In this document: one piece after another, positions 7,999-17,484 of the stretch
Layout: the number at the start of each line of letters is the position of its first letter
Position numbering within the stretch: the stretch's first letter is position 1
Notes under the pieces: model-generated
What the model saw: the letters and a program-made list of their open reading frames with translations, nothing else
Databases searched by the model: none
Told to the model about the DNA's origin: nothing
Assembly: GCF_900111235.1 (NCBI RefSeq)
Contig: NZ_FOJI01000008.1
Span: 62,001 to 126,000 of the forward strand
Source: [Clostridium] fimetarium
Lineage (GTDB): Bacteria > Bacillota > Clostridia > Lachnospirales > Lachnospiraceae
Reading direction: 5' to 3'
DNA: 64,000 nucleotides
Position numbers and translations under genes: made by a program

Positions 7999-9390
7999 CT
8001 AATATATAATAACATTTTCTTTCATATTATATCCGTCTAAAATAATATGGTCATATACTGTTATGCCATATAATGTACCTTTTTTGACAATACAATATTC
8101 TTTATTTTGTTCGATAATTTCAACTTTACGAAATGTTGTGTACCCTGTATTGACACAATACACACCTTTTAGGGCGGCCGTCGTACCAATAATATGACGC
8201 ATAGTTGAATCTATCTTAACAATATTATCACCCGGAGAAAAATCTGCTGTATTAACATAACACAAAGTATCTGTTGTGCTATATATATTAACTTCTTTAA
8301 ATTCGGTAACTAAGTTCCCATCTGAGTTTAAATGCTCACATAAAAATCCATAAGAATTACTATTGCCACCTGTTGTTAAATACTCCTTTGGAATCGTATA
8401 AAAATCTTTATCCACTAATGAAGTCACAGGGATTTTCAAACCGGTAGAATTAGATGCAATAAGCTCTATATCTAAAAATCTTTCATTGGCATATCGAATC
8501 ATATATTTGCTCAAAGATAGCTTTCCATACATCCCACCGTTTTTTTCGACAATACTAAAATCAGCATTTGTAGTAATATCATCTTTTACAAATCTGATTT
8601 TAACTACAGATTTACCAGTCAACTCATATTTATCAATATCGCTTTGTACAAGTGGTATGTATACGAACCAATCTTCGCTTGTAATCACCTTGTATACTGG
8701 ATTATTCGCAACAATCAAAGATTCTGTTTTAAGATTGTTTTTGGGATTATTATTTTTGTCAAAAACTGATGATGAAAGCTTATCTTCATTGAATTCTTCA
8801 TATCCGTCGATTGCATACTCTACAACGCCGCTTGTATCTGATTTTATAGTCTGAAACAAGTTCTCGCTACCTGTTTTACTTATTATAGAATCAAGATTAT
8901 TTACTATATTTTCATTAATTGACTGCAAAACAGTCGAATTAATATCTGCCTTTAAATCATATACTTTATTAAATTCATCACCTGAATAATCCACTTTAAA
9001 ACTATTAAGTGTACTTTTAATTACTTTCAAATTATCAGCTGATAACGAATTTTTATCATTATTTAGTTGAGATAAGATTTCCGCCACTCTTCCTGTCTCA
9101 TCAACCGTATATATCGTATCACCAACCTTAGCTTTGACGCCTTCTCTAATATAATAATTAATATTGCCCGAAAAGCTTGAATTGAATACTTTTTCTGTTC
9201 TTAACGCAATTCCTTTATATACACTATTGGAAGTAAGCGATCCAGCGTATACTTCGTAAGTTCTTACTTTGGATTTGGAAATGTACATTGAAATAAATGC
9301 AATCAAATATATAAGTATGATTGTAAAAATAATAACAGCAGCTCGAGGTTTTTTTCTAAACTTTACAATGTCTCTTCTACGATTTGCCAT
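7999..9390 (-). CDS. HlyD-like / membrane-fusion-type protein of the division cluster
   Basis: At 463 aa it has a basic N-terminus, one membrane helix (about residues 16-38, AVIIFTIILIYLIAFISMYI) and a large extracytoplasmic part. The stretch INYYIREGVKAKVGDTIYTVDETG resembles the half-barrel lipoyl/HlyD domain, and the C-terminus looks beta-rich. Proteins of this layout are often found upstream of yggS-sepF in Lachnospiraceae. No transporter gene adjoins it, so a role in efflux is not supported; an envelope or division role is a guess from context. Confidence 0.7.
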   Translation of the reverse strand: MANRRRDIVKFRKKPRAAVIIFTIILIYLIAFISMYISKSKVRTYEVYAGSLTSNSVYKGIALRTEKVFNSSFSGNINYYIREGVKAKVGDTIYTVDETGRVAEILSQLNNDKNSLSADNLKVIKSTLNSFKVDYSGDEFNKVYDLKADINSTVLQSINENIVNNLDSIISKTGSENLFQTIKSDTSGVVEYAIDGYEEFNEDKLSSSVFDKNNNPKNNLKTESLIVANNPVYKVITSEDWFVYIPLVQSDIDKYELTGKSVVKIRFVKDDITTNADFSIVEKNGGMYGKLSLSKYMIRYANERFLDIELIASNSTGLKIPVTSLVDKDFYTIPKEYLTTGGNSNSYGFLCEHLNSDGNLVTEFKEVNIYSTTDTLCYVNTADFSPGDNIVKIDSTMRHIIGTTAALKGVYCVNTGYTTFRKVEIIEQNKEYCIVKKGTLYGITVYDHIILDGYNMKENVIIY

Positions 9391-9529
9391 TTTAAACCTC
9401 CAGGATTTTATTAATATATTGTAGCATTTTAGATGTTAGTATACAAGCAAAAGCCTAGTTTTTTTCTATAAATCCACCATAATCTGCCATGAAATGCAAA
9501 AAGATTTCCATTTAATACCTTAATATTAT

Positions 9530-9559
9530 TTGATATAACTTCAAACAATACTATATGTA
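9530..9559 (+). promoter_or_regulatory. possible promoter of DUF378 gene
   Basis: A TTGATA box at 9530-9535 lies 16 to 18 bases before a TATATGTA stretch. This is about 40 bases upstream of the start and of the AAGGAGGA ribosome site. It is a plausible housekeeping sigma promoter judged by eye only. Confidence 0.35.
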
Positions 9560-9588
9560 ATATTAAAATATATAAAGGAGGATTTTAA

Positions 9589-9792
9589 ATGAGAAAAGGA
9601 TTGGACTACGCTGCTTTAACAGTTGTAATAATCGGATCAATTAACTGGGGCCTTATAGGATTTATAAATTTCAATCTGGTTTCATTTTTATTTGGTGCAA
9701 CAAGCATGCTAAGCAAAATAATTTATGCTGCAGTAGGAATTTGTGGACTTTATTTAATTAGTGCATATGGTAGAATTGAAGAAATAGATTAA
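9589..9792 (+). CDS. DUF378 family membrane protein
   Basis: A 67-aa protein with two membrane helices (about residues 8-33 and 40-60) and the conserved SINWGLIGF motif of the DUF378 (YuzA-like) family. Function is unknown. The ATG follows a perfect AAGGAGGA site. It is one of only three plus-strand genes in the window and is convergent with mgsA; the two share a terminator at 9824-9865. Confidence 0.9.
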   Translation: MRKGLDYAALTVVIIGSINWGLIGFINFNLVSFLFGATSMLSKIIYAAVGICGLYLISAYGRIEEID

Positions 9793-9823
9793 TATCACCT
9801 TTCATTAATAACCATATACTTAC

Positions 9824-9865
9824 AAAATCCCCTTCACTTTAATAATGAAAAGTAAAGGGGATTTT
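9824..9865. terminator. bidirectional intrinsic terminator between DUF378 gene and mgsA
   Basis: AAAATCCCCTT pairs with AAGGGGATTTT around an AT-rich inner stem. A T-run follows on the plus strand and, by symmetry, on the minus strand. Both convergent genes stop within 35 bases. Confidence 0.85.
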
Positions 9866-9883
9866 AAGTAATACAAATCAGTC

Positions 9884-10279
9884 TTATTGGTAAATTTCGC
9901 GCCATTCCATATCTCCTCGATCGAGAGATTTTATTAACAATTCTCCAGTAGCCAAATTAGTAGCCAATGGTATATTATACATATCACATAAACTAAAAAT
10001 ATTATTAAAATCTGGTTCATGTGTCTGCGGATTCAATGGATCTCGAAGAAAAATAACTAAATCGATTTGATTATGCTCGATTTGTGAACAAAGTTGTTGT
10101 TCTCCTCCTAAATGTCCCGCTAAAAATTTATGCACAGATAAATTCGTAACCTCTTCTACTAAACGTCCAGTTGTTCCTGTTGCAAATAACTGATTCTTAT
10201 TAAGAATTCCACGATATGCGATACAAAAATTTTGCATAAGTTTTTTCTTTGAATCATGAGCTATTAATCCAATATTCAT
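9884..10279 (-). CDS. mgsA: methylglyoxal synthase
   Basis: It converts dihydroxyacetone phosphate to methylglyoxal and phosphate, a bypass of lower glycolysis. The 131-aa chain has IAHDSKKK, the phosphate loop ATGTTGRLV, GHLGGEQQ and FLRDPLNPQTHEPDF. In E. coli the catalytic base is Asp71 of GGDQQ; here that position is Glu. The GHLGGEQQ form may be usual in this bacterial group, so loss of activity is not implied. The gene follows rodA by 15 bases at the end of the min/mre run. Confidence 0.92.
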   Translation of the reverse strand: MNIGLIAHDSKKKLMQNFCIAYRGILNKNQLFATGTTGRLVEEVTNLSVHKFLAGHLGGEQQLCSQIEHNQIDLVIFLRDPLNPQTHEPDFNNIFSLCDMYNIPLATNLATGELLIKSLDRGDMEWREIYQ

Positions 10280-10294
10280 AAGTCTATTACCCTC

Positions 10295-11419
10295 CTAATC
10301 ATTATCATATGAATTCCTTTGCATACATATATTAATTACAACTCCCATACCACCAAACAAAGCGACTAATGAACTAAGTCCATAACTCACAAAAGGTAAT
10401 GGTAACCCAGTATTTGGTAATAGCTTAGTTGCAACACCTACATTAATAAATGTCTGATAAGAAACTAATGCTGCCATACCACAGCAAATTAAGCGGCCAG
10501 TAAAATCCTTTGCTCTAATAGCCGCCAAAATACATTCAAATATTATCAATGCTAATAAAAGCAATACAATACATCCACCAGTAAATCCTAATTCTTCGCC
10601 AATTACGGCAAAAATAAAATCAGTTTGTGCTTCCGCTATGAAATTACCGTTTTTAATTGATGACGCATCATCATTATTAAGACCCTTACCCATTAATTGT
10701 CCAGAGCCAATTGCTTGAACGGAATACTTTTGTTGATACTTTCCAGCAGAATTAGCATCTGACTCGTCCGGACTCATAAATGTCAAAATACGGCCAACTT
10801 GATAAGGTTGAATTAAAATAGGTTTTGCCTGCTGAATATCTATTGCAACAACACCTATCATTACTACTATTGATAATACCATTATTCCAATTATTTTGTA
10901 ACTTAAACCTGCACAATAAAGAATTGTAAATATTATCATACAAGTTAGTAAAGTAGTAGATAAATGAGGTTCTTTTAATACGAGTCCAACTGGAACACTT
11001 AAAAAGACCCCTAAAATCAATAAGAATTTCCAAGTGTTCAGTCTGTTCTTATACATTGAAAGCACTTTCGCTAAAGCTAAAATTAGCAGTATTTTTGAAA
11101 ATTCAGATGGCTGAATCTGCACGAATCCAAAATCCATCCATCTTTTTGCATGATTAGCCTCTGTTCCAAAAAAGTGAACAAGTAGTAATAAAAATACATC
11201 TAACAAATACATAAGCCAGAAATACCTTAGCAGCCAATTATAATCAATAAGAGAAATAACAATTAATATTGCCAGACCAATTCCAATACCCTCAAATTGT
11301 CTAAGGGCAAGAGAAAAATTCTTGGCACTATTAATAACAAGTACTCCTATACCTGAAGTAATCAAGATTAAAATAACCAATCTGAAATTGTAGTAACGTA
11401 ATTGAAATTTTTTAAACAT
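10295..11419 (-). CDS. rodA: SEDS peptidoglycan glycosyltransferase RodA
   Basis: A polytopic membrane protein of 374 aa with about ten helices. It belongs to the SEDS family, which polymerises glycan strands for side-wall growth with a class B PBP. Motifs include RWMDFGFVQIQPSEFSKI and the conserved Asp region in AEAQTDFIFAVIGEELGF. The C-terminal LPNTGLPLPFVSYGLSSL is the SEDS signature. The neighbouring PBP2, mreBCD and min genes support RodA rather than FtsW. Confidence 0.92.
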   Translation of the reverse strand: MFKKFQLRYYNFRLVILILITSGIGVLVINSAKNFSLALRQFEGIGIGLAILIVISLIDYNWLLRYFWLMYLLDVFLLLLVHFFGTEANHAKRWMDFGFVQIQPSEFSKILLILALAKVLSMYKNRLNTWKFLLILGVFLSVPVGLVLKEPHLSTTLLTCMIIFTILYCAGLSYKIIGIMVLSIVVMIGVVAIDIQQAKPILIQPYQVGRILTFMSPDESDANSAGKYQQKYSVQAIGSGQLMGKGLNNDDASSIKNGNFIAEAQTDFIFAVIGEELGFTGGCIVLLLLALIIFECILAAIRAKDFTGRLICCGMAALVSYQTFINVGVATKLLPNTGLPLPFVSYGLSSLVALFGGMGVVINICMQRNSYDND

Positions 11420-11437
11420 AGCAACACCTTTTCGCGG

Positions 11438-11722
11438 TTATTTCTTTTCTAGCTTTCCATTCCTCAAATCTAAAATTGGAATATTTGCAAATAAAGCAGG
11501 AACAAAGCCATTATTATTTTCAGATTCTGTTTGTGTAATCTGAATATCAAGGCCTTCTGCGTCAATAACCATATATTTTGATATTACTTTAATAATATCA
11601 TTTTTAATCATTTCCATAATCTCTGGTGAACAATTCGCTCTATCAGAAACAAGCAAAAGCTTAAGTCTGTCTTTTGCTACATCACTGGAATTTTTCTTTT
11701 TAAACATATCAAACAAACTCAT
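11438..11722 (-). CDS. minE: cell division topological specificity factor MinE
   Basis: At 94 aa it has the MinE N-terminal MinD-contact helix (AKDRLKLLLVSDRANCSPEIMEMIKNDI, about residues 16-43, split here only for description) and a C-terminal beta dimerisation domain. MinE stimulates the MinD ATPase and drives MinCD off mid-cell. It follows minD by 19 bases. MinE is less common in Bacillus-like Firmicutes but usual in many Clostridia. Confidence 0.93.
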   Translation of the reverse strand: MSLFDMFKKKNSSDVAKDRLKLLLVSDRANCSPEIMEMIKNDIIKVISKYMVIDAEGLDIQITQTESENNNGFVPALFANIPILDLRNGKLEKK

Positions 11723-11741
11723 TATTCAAACCCCCTCCAGA

Positions 11742-12533
11742 TCAATTCTTTTTAAATATACTAGATATTTTTTGCCAAATATTACTTTTTCCACTTAAAT
11801 CAAGTAGAGGCACTTCTTCACCAATAATTCTCCTGCAAATATTCATATATGCTTGTCCAGCTAAGCTGTCATCGCCTACCAACGGTTCACCTTGGTTAGT
11901 TGAAATTACAACATTTTCGTCATCTGGAACAGCACCAATTAAATTAATTGATAAAATATCTACAACATCCTCAATCGACATCATATCACCGCGACTTACC
12001 ATATCCATTCTAATTCTGTTAACAATTAAATCGCTGCGTTTCATCTCTTCTGCTTCTAATAATCCAATAATACGGTCTGCATCTCTAATAGCTGAAACTT
12101 CTGGTGTTGTTACGATAAGTGCTCTATCTGCACCAGCAATTGCATTCTTAAAGCCCTGTTCGATACCAGCTGGACAATCAAGAATTATGTAATCAAATTC
12201 TTCTTTCAGTTCTTCTGTAAGCTTTTTCATCTGTTCAGGTGAAACAGCTGTTTTATCTCTAGTCTGAGCAGATGGAAGTAAAAACAGATTAGGATAACGC
12301 TTGTCCTTAATCAATGCCTGCTTCGCTCTACAATTCCCTTCTACGACATCTACAAGGTTATAAACGATTCTATTTTCTAACCCCATTACTACATCTAAGT
12401 TTCTAAGTCCTATATCTGTATCGATCAACACTACTTTTTTATTCAACATAGCAAGACCAGTCCCAACATTTGCTGATGTGGTAGTCTTACCAACGCCACC
12501 TTTTCCAGATGTAACTACAATTACTTCACTCAT
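11742..12533 (-). CDS. minD: septum site-determining ATPase MinD
   Basis: The 263-aa ParA/MinD ATPase has the deviant Walker A SGKGGVGKTTT (residues 9-19), IDTDIGLRNLDVVMGLE (switch), the DCPAGIE Walker B region and a C-terminal amphipathic membrane-targeting helix (IWQKISSIFKK). It recruits MinC to the membrane and, with MinE, positions the division site. ATG follows an AGGAGG site. It lies between minC and minE in a single transcript. Confidence 0.96.
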   Translation of the reverse strand: MSEVIVVTSGKGGVGKTTTSANVGTGLAMLNKKVVLIDTDIGLRNLDVVMGLENRIVYNLVDVVEGNCRAKQALIKDKRYPNLFLLPSAQTRDKTAVSPEQMKKLTEELKEEFDYIILDCPAGIEQGFKNAIAGADRALIVTTPEVSAIRDADRIIGLLEAEEMKRSDLIVNRIRMDMVSRGDMMSIEDVVDILSINLIGAVPDDENVVISTNQGEPLVGDDSLAGQAYMNICRRIIGEEVPLLDLSGKSNIWQKISSIFKKN

Positions 12534-12636
12534 CCCAAATCCTCCTACAATTAATATATCGTTCTAATATACATTATGCTTAATTTTACAACTTAAATCA
12601 ATAGGTTTTTAATAAATAAACAATAATCAGACAATT

Positions 12637-13308
12637 CTATACTCTAATATCTGACAAAACATCTTTTTCAAGCTTTTCTATATAGATATTTCCGTCTTCA
12701 ACATATGCAATCTTGGCTTCACTCTTTTTTAATTTTGACTTTGTAGTTGAATCTGAACATCGAGCAATTACACTACCAATTCTAATCTGCATCGGATCCA
12801 TCTCAATAGCCACCACAAATGCATCTTCATCGCCACCAGCACCAGCAAAAATATTCCCCTTTAAACTACCAAGAACAACAACATTACCTTTTGCTATTAC
12901 TTTACCACCAGGATTCACATCACCAAGTATAATAATACTACTTTCTGATTCAAGGACTTGTCCTGAACGTAGGGTCCCTTTATAAAATTGACCACTATGT
13001 GCACACGATTCAGCGATTTTTGTATCAACAGCATTTTTAAAATACTGCTGGCGTAACTCATCATTATCAATCACACATACAATATTGAGTTCTGTTTCTT
13101 TATCTATTACATCCAGTATTTCTCTTTCTTCATTATCTGACAGCTTTCTTCCTTCAAATGAAATTGCCATATTCGCATTTTCAAAAAACTTAGAAGCACT
13201 AGTGAATTTTTCAATAAGACAATTTTTCAATTCATCGAATTCTATATTTTTATCTAAAACAACGACGATTCCATTCTTATTGCCTTTAATAACCACTGAA
13301 TTATTCAA
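12637..13308 (-). CDS. minC: septum site-determining protein MinC
   Basis: MinC inhibits FtsZ polymerisation away from mid-cell. The 223-aa chain has an N-terminal MinC_N domain (about residues 1-95) and a C-terminal beta-helix domain with FYKGTLRSGQVLESESSIIILGDVNPGG and the VLGSLKGNIFAGAGG segment. It is transcribed ahead of minD with a 103-base gap. The 3' end of the upstream PBP2 gene lies 40 bases before its start. Confidence 0.93.
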   Translation of the reverse strand: MNNSVVIKGNKNGIVVVLDKNIEFDELKNCLIEKFTSASKFFENANMAISFEGRKLSDNEEREILDVIDKETELNIVCVIDNDELRQQYFKNAVDTKIAESCAHSGQFYKGTLRSGQVLESESSIIILGDVNPGGKVIAKGNVVVLGSLKGNIFAGAGGDEDAFVVAIEMDPMQIRIGSVIARCSDSTTKSKLKKSEAKIAYVEDGNIYIEKLEKDVLSDIRV

Positions 13309-13348
13309 TCATTCCACCTCAATTCTAAATATAAAACTATTTTCTAGT

Positions 13349-16120
13349 TTAATTCATTCCCATTATTTTATAAATGTTAGCTGTAAGTTCAGAAACATTA
13401 CCAGATTTATAACCATTCGGAATTACTACTGCCATAGCGACCTGTGGAGCATCATATGGAGCATAACTGACAAACGTTGCATGATCGGGCTTATTCGAAT
13501 TTTCCTGCGCAGTACCAGACTTACCAGCCACAATTACTTTAAATCCATTAAATGGAGCTTGAAAATCAATAACCATCTTCATTCCCGTATGGACTGCAGT
13601 CCATGTTGAACTACTTACATTATCCATTGTATTTGCTACAACAGCCGAATTATCTCGGATCAAGTTTCCCTCTGAGTCTGTAACTTTATCAACTAATGTT
13701 AAATCATGATTAATCCCAGAAGTTGCTACTGTAGATACATATCTTGCCAAATTCAAACAAGAATAATCATGCGTTCCTTGTCCAATTGCAGAGGCAATTG
13801 CGTTCGTGTTAGAAGCTTGAGGCTCTTTCTCATATATTTCAATGTTAGATTTTGTTGCAAGTCCTAACTGCTCCGCATATTTTTGTAATGTAGAGGTACC
13901 TTTTATAGAATTATACTTTCCATTTTCAAGTGCAAGCCGGTATCCAACATTGTAAAAAAATACGTTACAAGAATCTCTAATTGCCGTAGATACATCTCTA
14001 TCACCATGTCCTTTGATTTTCCAACACTTCGGTGGCGGTGTAACTAGATCAAATGAACCACTACAATTAATCATTGTACTTGGAGATATAACACCTTCTT
14101 CAAGTCCTGCAATGGATGAACATAGTTTAAATATCGAACCTGGAGCTGTTTGAACCGAAGTTGCTTTGTCATACAGTGGTTTTGAAAGATCATTATTTAA
14201 TTGATTATAATAATCCGCATCCACCGTCCCAGATAATTTGTTAATATCATATCCTGGATAGGAAACCAATGCCAAAACATCACCAGTATTAGGATTCGTT
14301 ATTACACAGGATCCAGAACAAGGTTCCAAGGCTAACTGTGCAGGTGTAATCTCCTTATTCAAAACTTTTAACTTAATAAAATCAAATGGACCAGTTCTTC
14401 CGGAATTAAGAGAAGCATAATCGGCATCATTAGGAGCTAATACGCCTTGATCAAATAACATCAAACAGATCTGTCTACCGTTTACAGTGCCTGAACTTAT
14501 AAGGCTCTTGTAAATTAATTTTTGGAACCCTGTATCACTTTGAATCTTATTAATGATATATTCAACTAGTGAGTTATATCCTTCTCGTAAGCTTGAATAC
14601 TGTTCTGACGTAAGCTTTGACATATCAATCCAATTCTTTGAAATTGCATAAGTCAAATATTCTTCAAGACTAATATTACCAGCGCCCCATTTTTGATAAG
14701 TATCATCCGTCTCATCGATACTATCTTTGTTAATAATTTCGTTATCTTTAAGCATTTTTTCAATATAATTCATGTATGCTTTATTATCTTCTGAAAGTTT
14801 TGTATATACTGTCGAAGAATTCGTCGTAAGCTCATTATTGATTTCAGGAACCACTTGTGCTTGCTTACTCAAAAACGAATTATATACATCCGCTTCAACC
14901 GGTAAATCCTGACTAGCAATTTTATTTAATGAAATGATATTATTATCAATCAAAGCAAAATAAACCTTCTTAATTGGGATTGCCCAACCAGCTGTGGTTC
15001 CTTCATTATCTCCTAGACCAGGTTCTACTCGTGTTTCGATACCATCTTCATTCCTAATATTGGGATATAGGATATCAACCAACTTTTTTTCTATTGCATC
15101 ATAAACTTTTTTCTGTAAATTAATATCAATGGTCAAATATATATCATTACCTGTCGCGGGTTGTGTTTCATCAAGTACTTCCGTCACTCGTCCAACTGTA
15201 TCAACATATACCTTTTTTGACCCTTTTGTACCTTGAAGATCTAAGTCTAGTGACTGCTCAATACCTGCTTTACCAACAACATCATTCGCTTCATATTTAG
15301 TATTATCTGTCATATCACTACTAGATACGGTTCCAGTATATCCCAAGATATTAGATACGTAAACACTATCAACATATCTTCTCACATACTCTTCTTCAAT
15401 CACTACTCCAGCTAATTGACCGGAATTTTCTAATATTGCAGCTACCGTTTTATCGGAAGCTTCATATGCAATTGTAAAAGACAAATATCTATTATAGGAA
15501 TTGGCGGACATATATAGTCTAAGATTAATAATTTCCAACCTGTTTTGGACGGAATATTCAGACGACACTCCATATCCATTTTTTTCATCTGTGCTTAAAT
15601 ACTCTATGAGTTGCTGCGCTGTTACATTTTTTTGTTCATCTGAAAGAAGATTAATAGATTTTAATTTATAAACATCTCTCAAAAACCTTAACAATGACGT
15701 ATCAGCAACCGTAAATTGAAAATTGCCGCTTTCATCAACTGTAATAGGTAAATCATTCGTTATTTTATCACCATTGCTCTCAATTAAATTAATAGTATTA
15801 TTAATCGTTTCGTTAATGGTAGCATTTTTAGTTTCATTTGAACCATACGTACCACTATCACTAATCTTTACAGAGTAAGCCAATTCGTTATAAGCTAATA
15901 GCACCCCATTTTTATCAAAGATTCTGCCTCTTGTAGCCGCAATACTTGTATCTTTTTCAATTGATTTTGCTACATTCTCAACATATGATTGCCCATTGAT
16001 AATCTGCAAACTGAAAAGTCGATTAATCAAGAGAAAAAAAAGGACAACAAAAACAACTATCATTGGTAAAAGTCTGGATTTAAAAAAGCTTAATACATCA
16101 TCAATTATATTCCTAATCAA
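13349..16120 (-). CDS. mrdA: class B penicillin-binding protein 2 (MrdA type)
   Basis: A large (about 923 aa) transpeptidase that cross-links peptidoglycan during elongation. One N-terminal membrane helix is followed by a PBP dimer domain and the transpeptidase with SIFK (active Ser), SCN and KSGTAQ motifs. It is longer than typical PBP2 (about 600-700 aa) because of inserts before the SxxK motif, as in many Clostridia. An ATG at 16162 is in frame but lies inside mreD; an AGGAGAG site precedes a TTG at 16120, giving an 8-base overlap with mreD, so TTG is preferred. Confidence 0.92.
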   Translation of the reverse strand: MIRNIIDDVLSFFKSRLLPMIVVFVVLFFLLINRLFSLQIINGQSYVENVAKSIEKDTSIAATRGRIFDKNGVLLAYNELAYSVKISDSGTYGSNETKNATINETINNTINLIESNGDKITNDLPITVDESGNFQFTVADTSLLRFLRDVYKLKSINLLSDEQKNVTAQQLIEYLSTDEKNGYGVSSEYSVQNRLEIINLRLYMSANSYNRYLSFTIAYEASDKTVAAILENSGQLAGVVIEEEYVRRYVDSVYVSNILGYTGTVSSSDMTDNTKYEANDVVGKAGIEQSLDLDLQGTKGSKKVYVDTVGRVTEVLDETQPATGNDIYLTIDINLQKKVYDAIEKKLVDILYPNIRNEDGIETRVEPGLGDNEGTTAGWAIPIKKVYFALIDNNIISLNKIASQDLPVEADVYNSFLSKQAQVVPEINNELTTNSSTVYTKLSEDNKAYMNYIEKMLKDNEIINKDSIDETDDTYQKWGAGNISLEEYLTYAISKNWIDMSKLTSEQYSSLREGYNSLVEYIINKIQSDTGFQKLIYKSLISSGTVNGRQICLMLFDQGVLAPNDADYASLNSGRTGPFDFIKLKVLNKEITPAQLALEPCSGSCVITNPNTGDVLALVSYPGYDINKLSGTVDADYYNQLNNDLSKPLYDKATSVQTAPGSIFKLCSSIAGLEEGVISPSTMINCSGSFDLVTPPPKCWKIKGHGDRDVSTAIRDSCNVFFYNVGYRLALENGKYNSIKGTSTLQKYAEQLGLATKSNIEIYEKEPQASNTNAIASAIGQGTHDYSCLNLARYVSTVATSGINHDLTLVDKVTDSEGNLIRDNSAVVANTMDNVSSSTWTAVHTGMKMVIDFQAPFNGFKVIVAGKSGTAQENSNKPDHATFVSYAPYDAPQVAMAVVIPNGYKSGNVSELTANIYKIMGMN

Positions 16121-16631
16121 AATTTTTAACTCTCCTTTTTTCCTTACTCTCAAGCTTCGCATTCAAGAATACAAATGGCTTATAAATTATAATAGTTACA
16201 AATATGGTATATACTACTTCGGGTATAACAATTCTTGTCATATAATATAATATATCAAGTTTATTATGTAGTAAAAAGTTTCCAATATAAGCAAATAATT
16301 CAAATCCCATATTTCCAAGGAATAAAATCAGCAATGGGAACAACATTTCAGATTCCTCATATTTTTTATAGTAAAATCCAGCAAAATATCCAATATACAT
16401 AAAAATAAGTGCTGTGAATCCTACAATATTATTGAAGAACAAATCATATAAAAGGCCACTCACCAAGCCCACATATATCCCTTCATTTTTACCATTTAAG
16501 AACCCAAACAAAACTGGAACAATTATTAAAAGATTCGGCGTGATTCCCCCTATTTCAATATATCTTCCATAAGTACTTTGGATGAGATACAAAAACACTA
16601 TTAAAATTAATTCACCTATTTTTCTTTTCAT
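16113..16631 (-). CDS. mreD: rod shape-determining protein MreD
   Basis: A 172-aa polytopic membrane protein (about five helices) with MreD-like features: ITPNLLIIVPVLFGFLNGKNEGIYVGLVSGLLYDLFF is the conserved early region (residues about 28-65). It partners MreC and RodA/PBP2 in the elongasome. It starts 4 bases after mreC and its end overlaps the PBP2 start, so mreC-mreD-mrdA are tightly coupled. Confidence 0.9.
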   Translation of the reverse strand: MKRKIGELILIVFLYLIQSTYGRYIEIGGITPNLLIIVPVLFGFLNGKNEGIYVGLVSGLLYDLFFNNIVGFTALIFMYIGYFAGFYYKKYEESEMLFPLLILFLGNMGFELFAYIGNFLLHNKLDILYYMTRIVIPEVVYTIFVTIIIYKPFVFLNAKLESKEKRRVKNFD

Positions 16632-16635
16632 AATG

Positions 16636-17472
16636 TTATTTTTTCTCCAAAATCACTAATACTTCCTGCAATTGTGAAAAATCTACCGCAGGTTCTAAAT
16701 ATCCAGATTGACTAAGATTATTCGGATCTAATTTTACATCTTTTAAATATCCGATAAGAATCCCTTCCAGATATTTGGTACTGATGTTTGATGTTACAAT
16801 CTTATCTCCGTCTCGTACAACTACATCCGTTTTAAAAGACATAGCATGTATCAATCCAGAATCCATTAATTTCAAATCGCCTTTGATATTACATCCTTGG
16901 CTCGTGTTAATTAACATGCCGGTTACATTGCTGTTATCATCAATGATTGAACGCACAGTTGAACTGTCACTACCAACTTGTGTAACAATACCAACTAAAC
17001 CTCCACCAGCAATAACATTCATATCAACTTCAATTCCATCATTACTACCTTTGTCTATTTGAAAAGTACTAAACCAATTACCTGGATCTTTACCCATCAC
17101 TCTAGCTCCGACCTTTGTATATCCTGGATATTTTTCATCTAGTATATATAAATCACGAAGACGGGTTAGTTCATAGCTATCTTGTTTTAATTGGTTATTT
17201 TCTTCTACTAAAGCGTCAACTTGGCTTTGTAGTGTTACGTTTTTCTGCATCACTTCGCTTATCTCTTGCAATGTTGCTGCTTTACCAGACGTCCAAAGTC
17301 CAATGTTGTTCATTCCCTTTTGAAATGGAATAATAACTGTTGAAACTACGCTTCTTAATGGTGTTACTAACTTGTCAGTAAAAAACGAAACACCAATAAA
17401 AAGCAAACAAAACGCTGTAAACCCGATAAGCAAAGATTTAGATGAGAATAAAAAACCATACTTTTTCTTCAT
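16636..17472 (-). CDS. mreC: rod shape-determining protein MreC
   Basis: At 278 aa it has one N-terminal membrane helix (about 13-32), a coiled-coil (about 65-105, SEVMQKNVTLQSQVDALVEENNQL region) and the extracellular beta-barrel domain with GGGLVGIVTQVGSDSSTVRSIIDD. MreC links MreB filaments to PBP2 outside the cell. Order mreB-mreC-mreD in transcription is the usual one. Confidence 0.93.
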   Translation of the reverse strand: MKKKYGFLFSSKSLLIGFTAFCLLFIGVSFFTDKLVTPLRSVVSTVIIPFQKGMNNIGLWTSGKAATLQEISEVMQKNVTLQSQVDALVEENNQLKQDSYELTRLRDLYILDEKYPGYTKVGARVMGKDPGNWFSTFQIDKGSNDGIEVDMNVIAGGGLVGIVTQVGSDSSTVRSIIDDNSNVTGMLINTSQGCNIKGDLKLMDSGLIHAMSFKTDVVVRDGDKIVTSNISTKYLEGILIGYLKDVKLDPNNLSQSGYLEPAVDFSQLQEVLVILEKK

Positions 17473-17484
17473 GGAATCAATTCC

